Assembly (NCBI GenBank): GCA_021776195.1
Contig: JAJFGK010000060.1
Location: 147,593 to 211,592, forward strand
Source of the DNA: Kiloniellaceae bacterium
GTDB lineage: Bacteria > Pseudomonadota > Alphaproteobacteria > Kiloniellales > Kiloniellaceae
Direction: 5' to 3'
DNA length: 64,000 bases
Every line of letters begins with the position of its first letter. The stretch's first letter is position 1. Positions 35,441 through 43,278 of this stretch are shown here, in pieces. Below the pieces are notes generated by a model. That model was not told where the DNA came from, did no database searches, and saw only the letters and a program-made list of their open reading frames with translations. The translations under genes and the position numbers were made by a program.

Positions 35441-35645
35441 ACTGGGGTCCGTTGACAAATGCTGCCCAGGTTGCGTCATTCCGGAACCCGGTTCGGCCCA
35501 ATTATTCGATTTGGTGGGCGAAGCGAGGTATCCGGAATCTCGGGCCGACGCTTGACCTTTTTCCGCCGAGATCCCGGACCGCTGACTTTCCTTCCCAAAT
35601 CAAAAATCTGGAGAAATGGCGCGTCTGGGATGACCGCCATTTGTC
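35441..35645. repeat. Dispersed intergenic repeat, copy B
   Basis: Second copy of the element at 18801-19005, same orientation. It has two hairpin modules: ATTCCGGA (35478-35485) / TCCGGAAT (35531-35538), and ATCCCGGA (35571-35578) / TCTGGGAT (35624-35631), the latter keeping pairing through a G-U wobble compared with copy A. It starts nine bases after the BCCT terminator and ends 46 bases before the lysR ATG. Confidence 0.8.
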
Positions 35646-35691
35646 AACAGAACATATGTTAGAAACAATCCACTAGGACTGGAGCTTTGCC

Positions 35692-36597
35692 ATGGAGCTG
35701 AAGTGGCTGGAGGACTTTTTGACCCTGGCGCGGACCGGGAACTTCTCCCGTGCCGCCCAGGAGCGGAACGTCACCCAGTCGGCGTTCAGCCGACGGATAC
35801 AGGCGTTGGAATCCTGGCTCGGCGTGGCCCTGGTGGACCGCAGCAGCTATCCGACTACCCTGACCCGGGCGGGCGAGGTGTTCCGTGAGTCCGCCGAGGA
35901 AACTTCGCGCTCCCTGGCGCAGCTACGCGACGAGCTGCGTCGCCATGAACGCGGCGACCGCAACAGCGTGACCTTCTCGGCGCAGCACACGCTCTGTCTT
36001 TGGTTTTTTCCCGCCTTCCTGCATCGTCTGAATAGCTATGCCGGTCCGCTCACCACGCGCCTCCTGGCGGACAACCTTCACAACTGTGTCCAGTCGCTGA
36101 TCGCGGGCAACTGCGACTTCCTGCTCTGTTTTCACTATCCCGGCACGCCGCCGCTGCTCGACGACCAGCGCTACCCGAGCCTGACCATCGGCGGGGATCA
36201 CCTGATCCCGGTCTGCGTGCCCGACAAGCAGCGCCGCCCGCGCTATCGCCTGCCGGGCCGAAAATCGGCACCGATCCCGCACCTGGACTATTCCGCCGAG
36301 GTCTTCCTGGGCAAGGCAGTCACGCGCATGATGGCGCAGCGCAAGTCCGCCTGTCATCTGACCAAGAGCCATGAGAACGCCATGGCCGAAGCGCTCAAGG
36401 CCTTGGCTAAGGAAGGCCACGGCCTCGCCTGGCTACCGCGCAGCTCGATTCGCGCCGAGCTGCGAGGCAACCGCTTGGTCAGGGCCGGAGACGAAAGCTG
36501 GGACGTGCCGCTGGAGATCCGCATTTACCGCGGCAGCGATGGGGCCCATGGCAGGGTCGACGACCTCTGGTCGCGGCTCGTCGAGGCCGAGGCCTGA
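35692..36597 (+). CDS. LysR-family transcriptional regulator
   Basis: 301 residues. The N-terminal winged helix-turn-helix (about 1-60; FSRAAQERNVTQSAFSRRI) is followed by a periplasmic-binding-like effector domain (about 90-300). GGAG lies eight bases before the ATG, and a 10-bp palindrome AACATATGTT (35651-35660) lies just upstream, possibly an autoregulatory site. It precedes the cuyA-like/TRAP genes on the same strand, and a T-N11-A operator lies between them, so it probably controls that cluster. Confidence 0.92.
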   Translation: MELKWLEDFLTLARTGNFSRAAQERNVTQSAFSRRIQALESWLGVALVDRSSYPTTLTRAGEVFRESAEETSRSLAQLRDELRRHERGDRNSVTFSAQHTLCLWFFPAFLHRLNSYAGPLTTRLLADNLHNCVQSLIAGNCDFLLCFHYPGTPPLLDDQRYPSLTIGGDHLIPVCVPDKQRRPRYRLPGRKSAPIPHLDYSAEVFLGKAVTRMMAQRKSACHLTKSHENAMAEALKALAKEGHGLAWLPRSSIRAELRGNRLVRAGDESWDVPLEIRIYRGSDGAHGRVDDLWSRLVEAEA

Positions 36598-36604
36598 CCC
36601 GTCA

Positions 36605-36629
36605 AAACTATGCATCGTACGAATAGTTT
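36605..36629. promoter_or_regulatory. LysR-type operator (T-N11-A)
   Basis: AAACTAT (36605-36611), 11 bases, then ATAGTTT (36623-36629): perfect 7-bp inverted arms with the exact T-N11-A spacing of LysR recognition sites. A further ATAGTTT half-site is at 36671-36677, which could be the activation site. Both lie between the lysR stop and the cuyA-like start. Confidence 0.6.
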
Positions 36630-36661
36630 GTGTCCGACATAGCATTAGACTCGAACGCTCC

Positions 36662-36687
36662 CGGCTCGCCATAGTTTTGGCGAGCCG
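36662..36687. other. Hairpin carrying a LysR half-site in its loop
   Basis: CGGCTCGCC (36662-36670) and GGCGAGCCG (36679-36687) pair perfectly. The 8-base loop ATAGTTTT holds the ATAGTTT half-site. No T-run follows, so this is not a classical terminator; it may be a leader hairpin or remodelled operator. Confidence 0.4.
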
Positions 36688-36792
36688 TCGAGGGCCGGGC
36701 AAACAGAGATTGTGCCTGCGCGGATCTTTGGATCCGGCCCGCAGCGCGAACGACGGTTCGGCCTATAGCACCAACGACAAGGAACGAGCCCC

Positions 36793-37797
36793 GTGGACCT
36801 TTCCCGTTTCCCCAGAGTGAGTCTTTGTCACAGTCCGACGCCCCTGGAGCCCATGGATAATCTGAGCCGCCTGCTCGATGGCCCCAAGCTCTTCGTCAAG
36901 CGCGACGACTGTACCGGTCTTGCAACGGGCGGGAACAAGACCCGCAAGCTGGAGTGGCTCATGGCCGACGCACTGGATCGGGGTGCCGATGTCATCGTCA
37001 CCCAGGGGGCGGTCCAGTCGAACCATGTGCGCCAGACCGCGGCGGCGGCGGCGAAGCTGGGCCTCAAGTGTCGGATCCTGCTGGAGCGCCGGGTGCCCGG
37101 CACGGCGCCCGACTATGAAACGACGGGCAACGTCTTTCTCGATTATCTCTATGGTGCCGAGGTCGCGTTTCGCCCCGGCGGCGCCGACATGAACGCCGAG
37201 GCCGAGGCCCTTTGTGGCGACCTGCGCGCGCAGGGTGCCAAGCCCTACTTCATTCCTGGTGGCGGATCGAACAAGATCGGTGCTCTTGGCTATGTCGATT
37301 GCGTACAGGAACTCCTAAAGCAATCCAGCAGCAGCGGCATTCCCATCCACCGCATCGTCCACGCCACGGGCAGCGCCGGCACCCAGGCCGGGCTGGTGGC
37401 GGGACTGGCGGCCTTGGGCAGCGATATTCCCGTGCTCGGCATCTCGGTCCGGCAGCCCAAAGCCAGGCAGGAAGATGCGGTCTTCAAACTGGCCTGCGAC
37501 ACGGCTCAGTATCTCGGCAAGGAGGGTGCCGTGACCCGGGACAGGGTCGTGGCCGTCGACGACTATGTCGGGCCCGGGTATGGCCAGGCGACGCCCGAGA
37601 TGGTGGAGGCCATCCGGCTGACCGCGGCGCAGGAAGCCATTCTGCTCGACCCGGTCTATTCCGGAAAGGGCATGGCCGGGCTCATTGGTCTTGCCCGGCA
37701 GGGCCACTTCGACCGCGGCGAGAATGTGGTCTTTCTCCACACCGGTGGCGCCGTCGCGCTCTTTGCCTATCAGGCCCTGTTCGAGAATGCGGCATAG
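36793..37797 (+). CDS. PLP-dependent L-cysteate sulfo-lyase / D-cysteine desulfhydrase
   Basis: 334 residues, ACC-deaminase/D-cysteine desulfhydrase fold. K49 in [12 protein letters not shown] is the PLP lysine and S76-N77-H78 ([10 protein letters not shown]) the catalytic serine loop; [12 protein letters not shown] binds phosphate. The pattern closely follows CuyA of marine Roseobacters, which splits L-cysteate to pyruvate, ammonia and sulfite. DcyD and ACC deaminase share the motifs, so the substrate is inferred. LysR control and the TRAP transporter downstream support a dedicated uptake-and-cleavage pathway. Confidence 0.78.
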   Translation: MDLSRFPRVSLCHSPTPLEPMDNLSRLLDGPKLFVKRDDCTGLATGGNKTRKLEWLMADALDRGADVIVTQGAVQSNHVRQTAAAAAKLGLKCRILLERRVPGTAPDYETTGNVFLDYLYGAEVAFRPGGADMNAEAEALCGDLRAQGAKPYFIPGGGSNKIGALGYVDCVQELLKQSSSSGIPIHRIVHATGSAGTQAGLVAGLAALGSDIPVLGISVRQPKARQEDAVFKLACDTAQYLGKEGAVTRDRVVAVDDYVGPGYGQATPEMVEAIRLTAAQEAILLDPVYSGKGMAGLIGLARQGHFDRGENVVFLHTGGAVALFAYQALFENAA

Positions 37798-37888
37798 CGC
37801 CGCCGCTGTTGGACGATACCCGGAAAATCAAGGCGCGGGAGATTCAAGAGCATCGCCAAGTCCAAACACAACGAGGGAGGTTCAAACA

Positions 37889-38896
37889 ATGAAGATCCAA
37901 GGAAACTGGAAGACCGTGGCCGTCGCGAGCATGGCGGCGGTCGCCCTGGTCCTGCCGCTGGCCCAGACGGCGACAGCGAAAGAGGTGATCCGTCTCTCGA
38001 CCTACGTCAACGAGGTCGATATCCGCTACAAGGGCTTCGAGCACTTTGCCAAGCTGGTGGAAGAGAAGACCGGCGGCGAGGTCGAGGTGCAGATTTTCGG
38101 CTCGGCCACCATGCATGGCTGGTCGGAAGGCATGGACGCCGCGCTCGGCGGTGTCGTCGACATGACCTGGATTTCTTACGATTCGCGTCTGCCCTGCTAT
38201 CGTGCCGGCGGCTTCTATCCGACCCGGGTCGACCTGTCCCGTCAGCTCGAGATGGATGCCGAGTTCTCCAGCCTGATCAAGGACGAGCTGGCGGACAAAG
38301 GCTTGGTCAATGTCTTCAACTCGAACTACTCCTACGATCAGGAGTGGTGGTTCGAGGAGCCGGTTGCCGATATCGGCAAGCTCGAGGGTAAGCAAGTTCG
38401 CTCAATCGGCCCGCTGGTCAGCATGATGATCGAGGCCTGGGGCGGCAGTCCGGTCTTCGTGGCGCCCAAGGAGGTCTTTCAGTCGGCCGAACGCGGCGTG
38501 GTCGACGGCATCAACATGGGCGTCGCCACCTACAGCTCCTGGAAGCTGTGGACCGTCATGCCCTACATGGTCAACGCCAACCTCTTCTACGGCAACGTCG
38601 GGTACATGATGAACAAGGACAAGTTCGACAGCTTCGACGAAGCCACGCAGCAGGCCCTGCTGGACGCCGGCCGCGAAACCGAAGCGTGGCTGAAGCCGCA
38701 GTACGAGGCCTGGGTCAACGAGCGGGTCGGCGATGCGGTGATGAAGGGCGGCGGCGCGGCCGTTGCGATCCCCGCGGACCAGAGCGACGCCTTGATCGCC
38801 ACGGTGCAGGACCAGTGGAACGAGGAAATGAACAACACCTGTGGCAGCGAGACCGGCGACAAGCTGCGCGCGCTCTACGAAAAGTATCAGCCCTAA
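37889..38896 (+). CDS. dctP: TRAP transporter solute-binding protein (DctP family)
   Basis: 335 residues with a signal peptide ending near ATA-KEV (residues 28-30). TRAP DctP features: LSTYVNEVDIRYKGFEHFAKLVEEKTGG, GSATMHGWSEGMDAALGGVVDMTW, and the AERGVVDGINMGVATYSSWKLW helix. The ribosome site is CGAGGGAGG. It binds an organic acid in the periplasm and passes it to the DctQM membrane pair. A strong hairpin follows before dctQ, which fits higher expression of the binding protein. Confidence 0.93.
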   Translation: MKIQGNWKTVAVASMAAVALVLPLAQTATAKEVIRLSTYVNEVDIRYKGFEHFAKLVEEKTGGEVEVQIFGSATMHGWSEGMDAALGGVVDMTWISYDSRLPCYRAGGFYPTRVDLSRQLEMDAEFSSLIKDELADKGLVNVFNSNYSYDQEWWFEEPVADIGKLEGKQVRSIGPLVSMMIEAWGGSPVFVAPKEVFQSAERGVVDGINMGVATYSSWKLWTVMPYMVNANLFYGNVGYMMNKDKFDSFDEATQQALLDAGRETEAWLKPQYEAWVNERVGDAVMKGGGAAVAIPADQSDALIATVQDQWNEEMNNTCGSETGDKLRALYEKYQP

Positions 38897-38923
38897 GACT
38901 TGCCTTGGCTGATGCGACCACGG

Positions 38924-38955
38924 CCGTGACAGGCGCCCGCGGGTGCCTGTCACGG
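38924..38955 (+). terminator. Intercistronic hairpin between dctP and dctQ
   Basis: A 14-bp stem CCGTGACAGGCGCC / GGTGCCTGTCACGG (one G-T pair) with a CGCG loop. There is no T-run, so it probably stabilises the upstream dctP message or partly attenuates readthrough rather than ending transcription. Confidence 0.6.
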
Positions 38956-39033
38956 TAGGGATCTCGGTTCACGTACAGACAACATCGGGCCGGATTCCGA
39001 CACGCCTTGTTCCGAGGTGAAGGGGGGAGAGCT

Positions 39034-39570
39034 ATGCAGGCAACATTCGACCGACTCTTTGGGGCGGTCTCGAAAGTCGTCCTCGGCCTGACCGCCCTTG
39101 GGGCCATCGTTGTTCTGGTCCAGACCTTCTGGATCACCTACGGCGTCTTCATGCGCTACGTCATGAACAAGCCGGACCGCTATGTGACCGAGGCGACCGC
39201 CCTGCTCTTGGTACCGGTGGCCTTTGCCGGGCTGGCCTTCGCCTTGAAGGAGGACGCCTACCCCAAGGTTACCATGGTGGTCGAGCGCTTGCCCCAAGCC
39301 GCCCAGCGCTTCGTCGCGGTCCTCAACCTCGTCATCATGATCGGCATCGGCACCTTCTTCGCCGCCGCGGCGATCTATGCGACCTATCGCAGCTACAGCT
39401 CGGGGTCCGCATCCGAGATCCTGGACTGGCCGCGGGTCTACTTCTGGTTCCCGGTCGCCTTTTCGCTGGTGACCTTCAACATCTATGCGGCACTGCTTCT
39501 GATCCGCAAGTTCCTCGATGGCGCTACGCCCCGAGAGCCAGCCCCCGCCAACCCCGAGACCGAAGGATAG
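39034..39570 (+). CDS. dctQ: TRAP transporter small membrane subunit (DctQ)
   Basis: 178 residues with four predicted membrane helices, the DctQ layout (FGAVSKVVLGLTALGAIVVLVQTFWITYGVFMRYV; TEATALLLVPVAFAGLAFALKEDAYPKV). AAGGGGGGAG precedes the ATG; an in-frame TTG at 39007 is less likely. It lies five bases before dctM. Confidence 0.9.
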   Translation: MQATFDRLFGAVSKVVLGLTALGAIVVLVQTFWITYGVFMRYVMNKPDRYVTEATALLLVPVAFAGLAFALKEDAYPKVTMVVERLPQAAQRFVAVLNLVIMIGIGTFFAAAAIYATYRSYSSGSASEILDWPRVYFWFPVAFSLVTFNIYAALLLIRKFLDGATPREPAPANPETEG

Positions 39571-39575
39571 CGACC

Positions 39576-40877
39576 ATGGAATGGTATCACGTCGGTCTTG
39601 GACTTCTCGGCCTGTTGATGTTTTTCATCGTCATCGGGCTGCCGATCCCCTTTGCGCTGGCGGGAGCCTCCCTGCCTTTCCTCTGGTCGATCCAGTCATT
39701 CAACACTTCGCTGATCAGCGCCGAGCTGAAGCTCTGGGGCGTCTGGGTCGACTACATCCTGCTCGCCGTCCCGCTCTTCGTTTTTCTCGGGGAGTTGATC
39801 GCCCGATCCAACATAGGCCCCAATCTCTACGCCGTGATGCACCGCGGCGTGCGGGTGACGGGCTCGGCGGCCTACGGCAGCATCGGCGCCTGCGCCGGTT
39901 TTGGCGCGGTCTGCGGTTCCTCGATGGTCGGCTCGCTCACCATCGGCGGGGTGGCGCTACCGGAGATGCTGAAGCTCGGCTATGGCAAGCGCCTGTCCTC
40001 GGGCGTACTGGCGGCCGGCGGCACCCTCAGCGTGCTGATCCCGCCGAGCCTGATCCTCTTGTTCTACGGCATTGTCACCGACGTCTCGATTGGCGAGCTT
40101 TTCATCGCCGGCATCATCCCGGGCTTTGTTCTGACCTCCATGTTCGTCATCGTCGTCCTGATCTGGAGCCGGATGCGTCCCAAGGACGTGCCGCGGATCG
40201 AGGAGGGGCACAAGATGCCGATCGGCCAGATCCTGGCCGCCGTGGTGCCGATCCTGGTAATCGGTAGCGTGATCACAGTCGCGATCTACACCGGCATCGC
40301 CACGCCGACCGAGGCCGCGGCGGTGGCGGCCTTCCTGACGATCCTGCTGGCGTTCGGGGTTGGCGGCCTCGACTTCGCCGGTTTCGTGGCCTCCCTGAAG
40401 GCCACGATCCGCACCATGGGCTACCTGGGGCTCTTGTTGTCGGCAGGCGTTCTCTTCGGCTTCGTCCTGACCTACCACCGGGTTCCGCAGCAGTTCACCG
40501 AGGTCTTTCTCGCTCTCGAGCTGGCGCCCTACATGGTGCTGGGCATGGTCATCGTCTTCTACGTCATCGTCGGCATGTTCCTGGAGCCGGTCTCGATGAC
40601 CTTCATCACCCTGCCGACGCTCTTCCCGCTGATCGCGGCGGCCGGCTATGACCTGGTCTGGTTCGGGGTCGTCTACACCATCACCATGGAGATCGCCGTC
40701 CTGACACCGCCGGTGGGGTTGAACCTCTATGTCATACAGGGGCTGGCCCCCAAACAATTGAAGATCGGCGATGTCATCGCCGGATGTCTTCCCTTCATCA
40801 TCGCCCTGGTCACGCTGATCGTCATGATGCTGATCTGGCCGGAGATGGCGATCTGGTTGCCCGAGGCCATGAGCTGA
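39576..40877 (+). CDS. dctM: TRAP transporter large membrane subunit (DctM)
   Basis: 433 residues and about 12 helices, ion-transporter superfamily. DctM motifs: FGAVCGSSMVGSLTIGGVALPEM, GTLSVLIPPSLILLFYGI and the C-terminal EIAVLTPPVGLNLYVIQG. It catalyses Na+-coupled uptake with dctQ and dctP. Directly follows dctQ. Confidence 0.95.
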   Translation: MEWYHVGLGLLGLLMFFIVIGLPIPFALAGASLPFLWSIQSFNTSLISAELKLWGVWVDYILLAVPLFVFLGELIARSNIGPNLYAVMHRGVRVTGSAAYGSIGACAGFGAVCGSSMVGSLTIGGVALPEMLKLGYGKRLSSGVLAAGGTLSVLIPPSLILLFYGIVTDVSIGELFIAGIIPGFVLTSMFVIVVLIWSRMRPKDVPRIEEGHKMPIGQILAAVVPILVIGSVITVAIYTGIATPTEAAAVAAFLTILLAFGVGGLDFAGFVASLKATIRTMGYLGLLLSAGVLFGFVLTYHRVPQQFTEVFLALELAPYMVLGMVIVFYVIVGMFLEPVSMTFITLPTLFPLIAAAGYDLVWFGVVYTITMEIAVLTPPVGLNLYVIQGLAPKQLKIGDVIAGCLPFIIALVTLIVMMLIWPEMAIWLPEAMS

Positions 40878-40907
40878 CGGGCGGGGCCGGAAAGAAGGGG
40901 CAGGGCG

Positions 40908-41663
40908 ATGCTGAACCACAGACGCTGCGGCAAGGGACCGCCTCTGGTGCTGCAACACGGATTTCTCGGCGGCTCGGGCTACTTCGCGCCGCAGATGGCG
41001 CACCTCGGCCGCACCCATGATGTCATCGCCGCCGATCTTCCCGGCTTCGCGGGCAGCGCCGGAGAGCCGACACCGGACTCGATCGAGGGGCTTTCGGGTG
41101 CCTTGGTGGGCTTCCTCGATGAGCTCGGCATCGAGCGTTTCGCTCTGCTGGGCCATTCCATGGGCGGGATGGTGGCGCTGCAGACCGCACTGGACCGCCC
41201 GGACCGGGTGGAGCGACTGATCCTCTACGGGACCTCGGCCAGCGGCTCCCTGCCGGGCCGTTTCGAGACCTTCGAGCGCAGCATCGAGCGGATCGGCGAG
41301 GAAGGGCTCGAGGCGACGGCGGCGCGGATCACGGCGACCTGGTTCGTCGAAGGCGAGGCAGCGGCGCTCTATCCCCTCTGCCTGGAGGCCGGGCGTGGCG
41401 CGGGGCGGGAAGCGGCCATCGCCTGTCTTGCCGCGATGCCGGCCTGGGATGTTTCGAATCGTCTTGACACGCTGGCAATGCCGACCTTGGTGGTCTACGG
41501 CGACCGCGACCGCTCCTACGATCTGGAGGACGCGGTCGGTTTGGCGCGCGGCATTCCGGGCGCCCGCCTCAGCATTCTGCCGGACTGCGCCCATAACGTT
41601 CACCTGGAGAAGTCCGACCTCTTCAATCAGGTCGTCGCCGACTTTCTGCTAAAGAGCGCTTAG
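40908..41663 (+). CDS. Alpha/beta-fold hydrolase
   Basis: 251 residues. Oxyanion HGFLGG near residue 18, nucleophile S84 in GHSMGG, probable acid in VVYGDRDRSY and catalytic His in DCAHNVHLEK. Substrate unknown. It is the last gene of the TRAP cluster, 30 bases after dctM, and its stop overlaps the convergent aldolase gene by four bases. Confidence 0.85.
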   Translation: MLNHRRCGKGPPLVLQHGFLGGSGYFAPQMAHLGRTHDVIAADLPGFAGSAGEPTPDSIEGLSGALVGFLDELGIERFALLGHSMGGMVALQTALDRPDRVERLILYGTSASGSLPGRFETFERSIERIGEEGLEATAARITATWFVEGEAAALYPLCLEAGRGAGREAAIACLAAMPAWDVSNRLDTLAMPTLVVYGDRDRSYDLEDAVGLARGIPGARLSILPDCAHNVHLEKSDLFNQVVADFLLKSA

Positions 41664-42421
41664 GGACCTGCAGACTTCAGGAATGCGGCGGCGCCGCTGC
41701 CGACGATTTTCGGCAGGTGCGTGTAAATGTAGAGCACGCCCGAGGCCAGCACCTTTTCCAGGTTGTCGCCGGAGGCCGGCATGCCGGGCGTCTTGCCGGC
41801 GGCGAGGATTTTCGCCAGGGTAGATTCGATCGCAGACTTGACCGGCGGCGCCTTGGGATTGCCTGGATGGCCCATCGACTGGGACAGATCCGAGGGGCCG
41901 ATGAAGAACACGTCCACGCCCTCCACCGTCAGGATTTCATCGACCTTCTCGATGGCCGTGGCATGCTCGAGCTGGACGCAGACGAGGGTCTCGCGGTTGC
42001 TGGCCTCGACGAAGGCCTCCATCGAGCCGGCCAGACCGTAGCCGTCAGGGCGCGTCCCGGCCGCCAGGCCGCGCTGGTCGCCGGGGCCGAACTTGACTGC
42101 CGAAACCGCGGCCCGCGCATCGGCGGCGCTATTGACGTGAGGCACCTGGACCCCCATGGCGCCGCGATCCAGGGCCGAAGAGATATCGGCCTTGCGGTGG
42201 CTGGCCGGCCGGACAATCGGGGTGATGCCGCTGGCCTCCGCAGCCATGATCATCAGTTCGGCGGATTCCAGCCCGATGGTGCCGTGTTCCAGATCGATCA
42301 GAACCCAATCGAAGCCGGCCTGGGCGACCATCTCGACCATCTGAGGCGAGGGCACCATGATCGAGCAGCCCAGCGCCGGCCGGCCGGCCCGGAGCAACGA
42401 CTTCATTTTGTTTTCTCGCAT
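41660..42421 (-). CDS. HpcH/HpaI-family class II aldolase
   Basis: 253 residues. The TIM-barrel motifs of 2,4-dihydroxyhept-2-ene-1,7-dioate-type aldolases are present: GFDWVLIDLEHG, RPASHRKADISSALDRGAMGVQVPHV, QLEHATAIEKVDEIL and DVFFIGPSDLSQSMG. They cleave or form 4-hydroxy-2-oxo acids giving pyruvate. I start at the ATG of MRENKMKSLL, with AGG six bases upstream; the next ATG is five codons in. Convergent with, and perhaps functionally linked to, the cuyA/TRAP cluster. Confidence 0.87.
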   Translation of the reverse strand: MRENKMKSLLRAGRPALGCSIMVPSPQMVEMVAQAGFDWVLIDLEHGTIGLESAELMIMAAEASGITPIVRPASHRKADISSALDRGAMGVQVPHVNSAADARAAVSAVKFGPGDQRGLAAGTRPDGYGLAGSMEAFVEASNRETLVCVQLEHATAIEKVDEILTVEGVDVFFIGPSDLSQSMGHPGNPKAPPVKSAIESTLAKILAAGKTPGMPASGDNLEKVLASGVLYIYTHLPKIVGSGAAAFLKSAGP

Positions 42422-42575
42422 GGCACGCCTCATGCCCTGGGTTGGCTGCTGGCGGATTCTCTGGGGGAGCTCATTCCGCGGGGGGCGACAGTGCAGCCGA
42501 ATGTCTCTCCTGGCAATCTCCGGGCTCGGGCTTTGGAAAAGGTCTCCCGTCCCGGATCGCAATCGATGACAGATG

Positions 42576-43175
42576 TCACCGCCGCTGGATCGTCGGGCCG
42601 CGATTGCGGGAGACAACCGCGGGCTGGCGGTCCGCCAAGGCGGTCTCCAGTGAATCCTTTTGCAAGGGCGCCTGATGGCGGCGGTTGGAGCCGCTGGTCT
42701 TTCGGGCAGACTTGTGCTGGACTTTCAGATGCTCGCGCCAGCTCTCGTCGGCGCCCTCCTTCCGCACCGCGACCGTGGAACTCCCGCCGAGACTTGACCA
42801 GAGCAGGGCGCCGAGCCAGCCGATCCCGGTGGCGCCGAACAGCAGGTTGACCACGAAGACCGGGACCTTCAGCCCATGGTCGCGCCGTCGCGCGTTGATC
42901 GTCGGCAGGAAATAGAACGACAGCGCCAGAGCGCTCAGGAGCAGTTGCCCGAAAACCAGGGTCAGGGGGTCGGCATAGGCGAACTCGGGATCGATGTTGC
43001 GTAACGGCCCGGCCACGGCCTCCAGCAGGTCGACAAAGTCCGGGTCGTAGTACCCTTCGTTCTCCAGGTAGATCCAGGCGACCCCGAACTCGATCAGGCC
43101 GAGCAGCACGATAAAGAAGAACACGGATCCGATGAATGCGCCGGAGAGCGAGCGAGAGCGTCGAGCGGTGGCCAT
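42576..43175 (-). CDS. Membrane protein with superinfection-immunity-like domain
   Basis: 199 residues, three or four membrane helices and a basic C-terminal tail of about 70 residues. The segment LPTINARRRDHGLKVPVFV then NLLFGATGIGWLGALLWS matches the pattern of the Imm superinfection-immunity family (phage T4 Imm-like: LPTIIA-R-x(n)-NL-GWTGIGW). Bacterial members are common and uncharacterised. No phage genes are adjacent. It lies upstream of the HpcH aldolase gene on the same strand. Confidence 0.6.
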   Translation of the reverse strand: MATARRSRSLSGAFIGSVFFFIVLLGLIEFGVAWIYLENEGYYDPDFVDLLEAVAGPLRNIDPEFAYADPLTLVFGQLLLSALALSFYFLPTINARRRDHGLKVPVFVVNLLFGATGIGWLGALLWSSLGGSSTVAVRKEGADESWREHLKVQHKSARKTSGSNRRHQAPLQKDSLETALADRQPAVVSRNRGPTIQRR

Positions 43176-43278
43176 CTGGAGCGTTCCTGGTCTTGGTCAG
43201 CAAATCTATCCACTAGACGCCATGGTCCACCGCTTTGCGTTTCGGGGCAAGGGGCAGCGACCCGGCGCCGTGCGCCGG

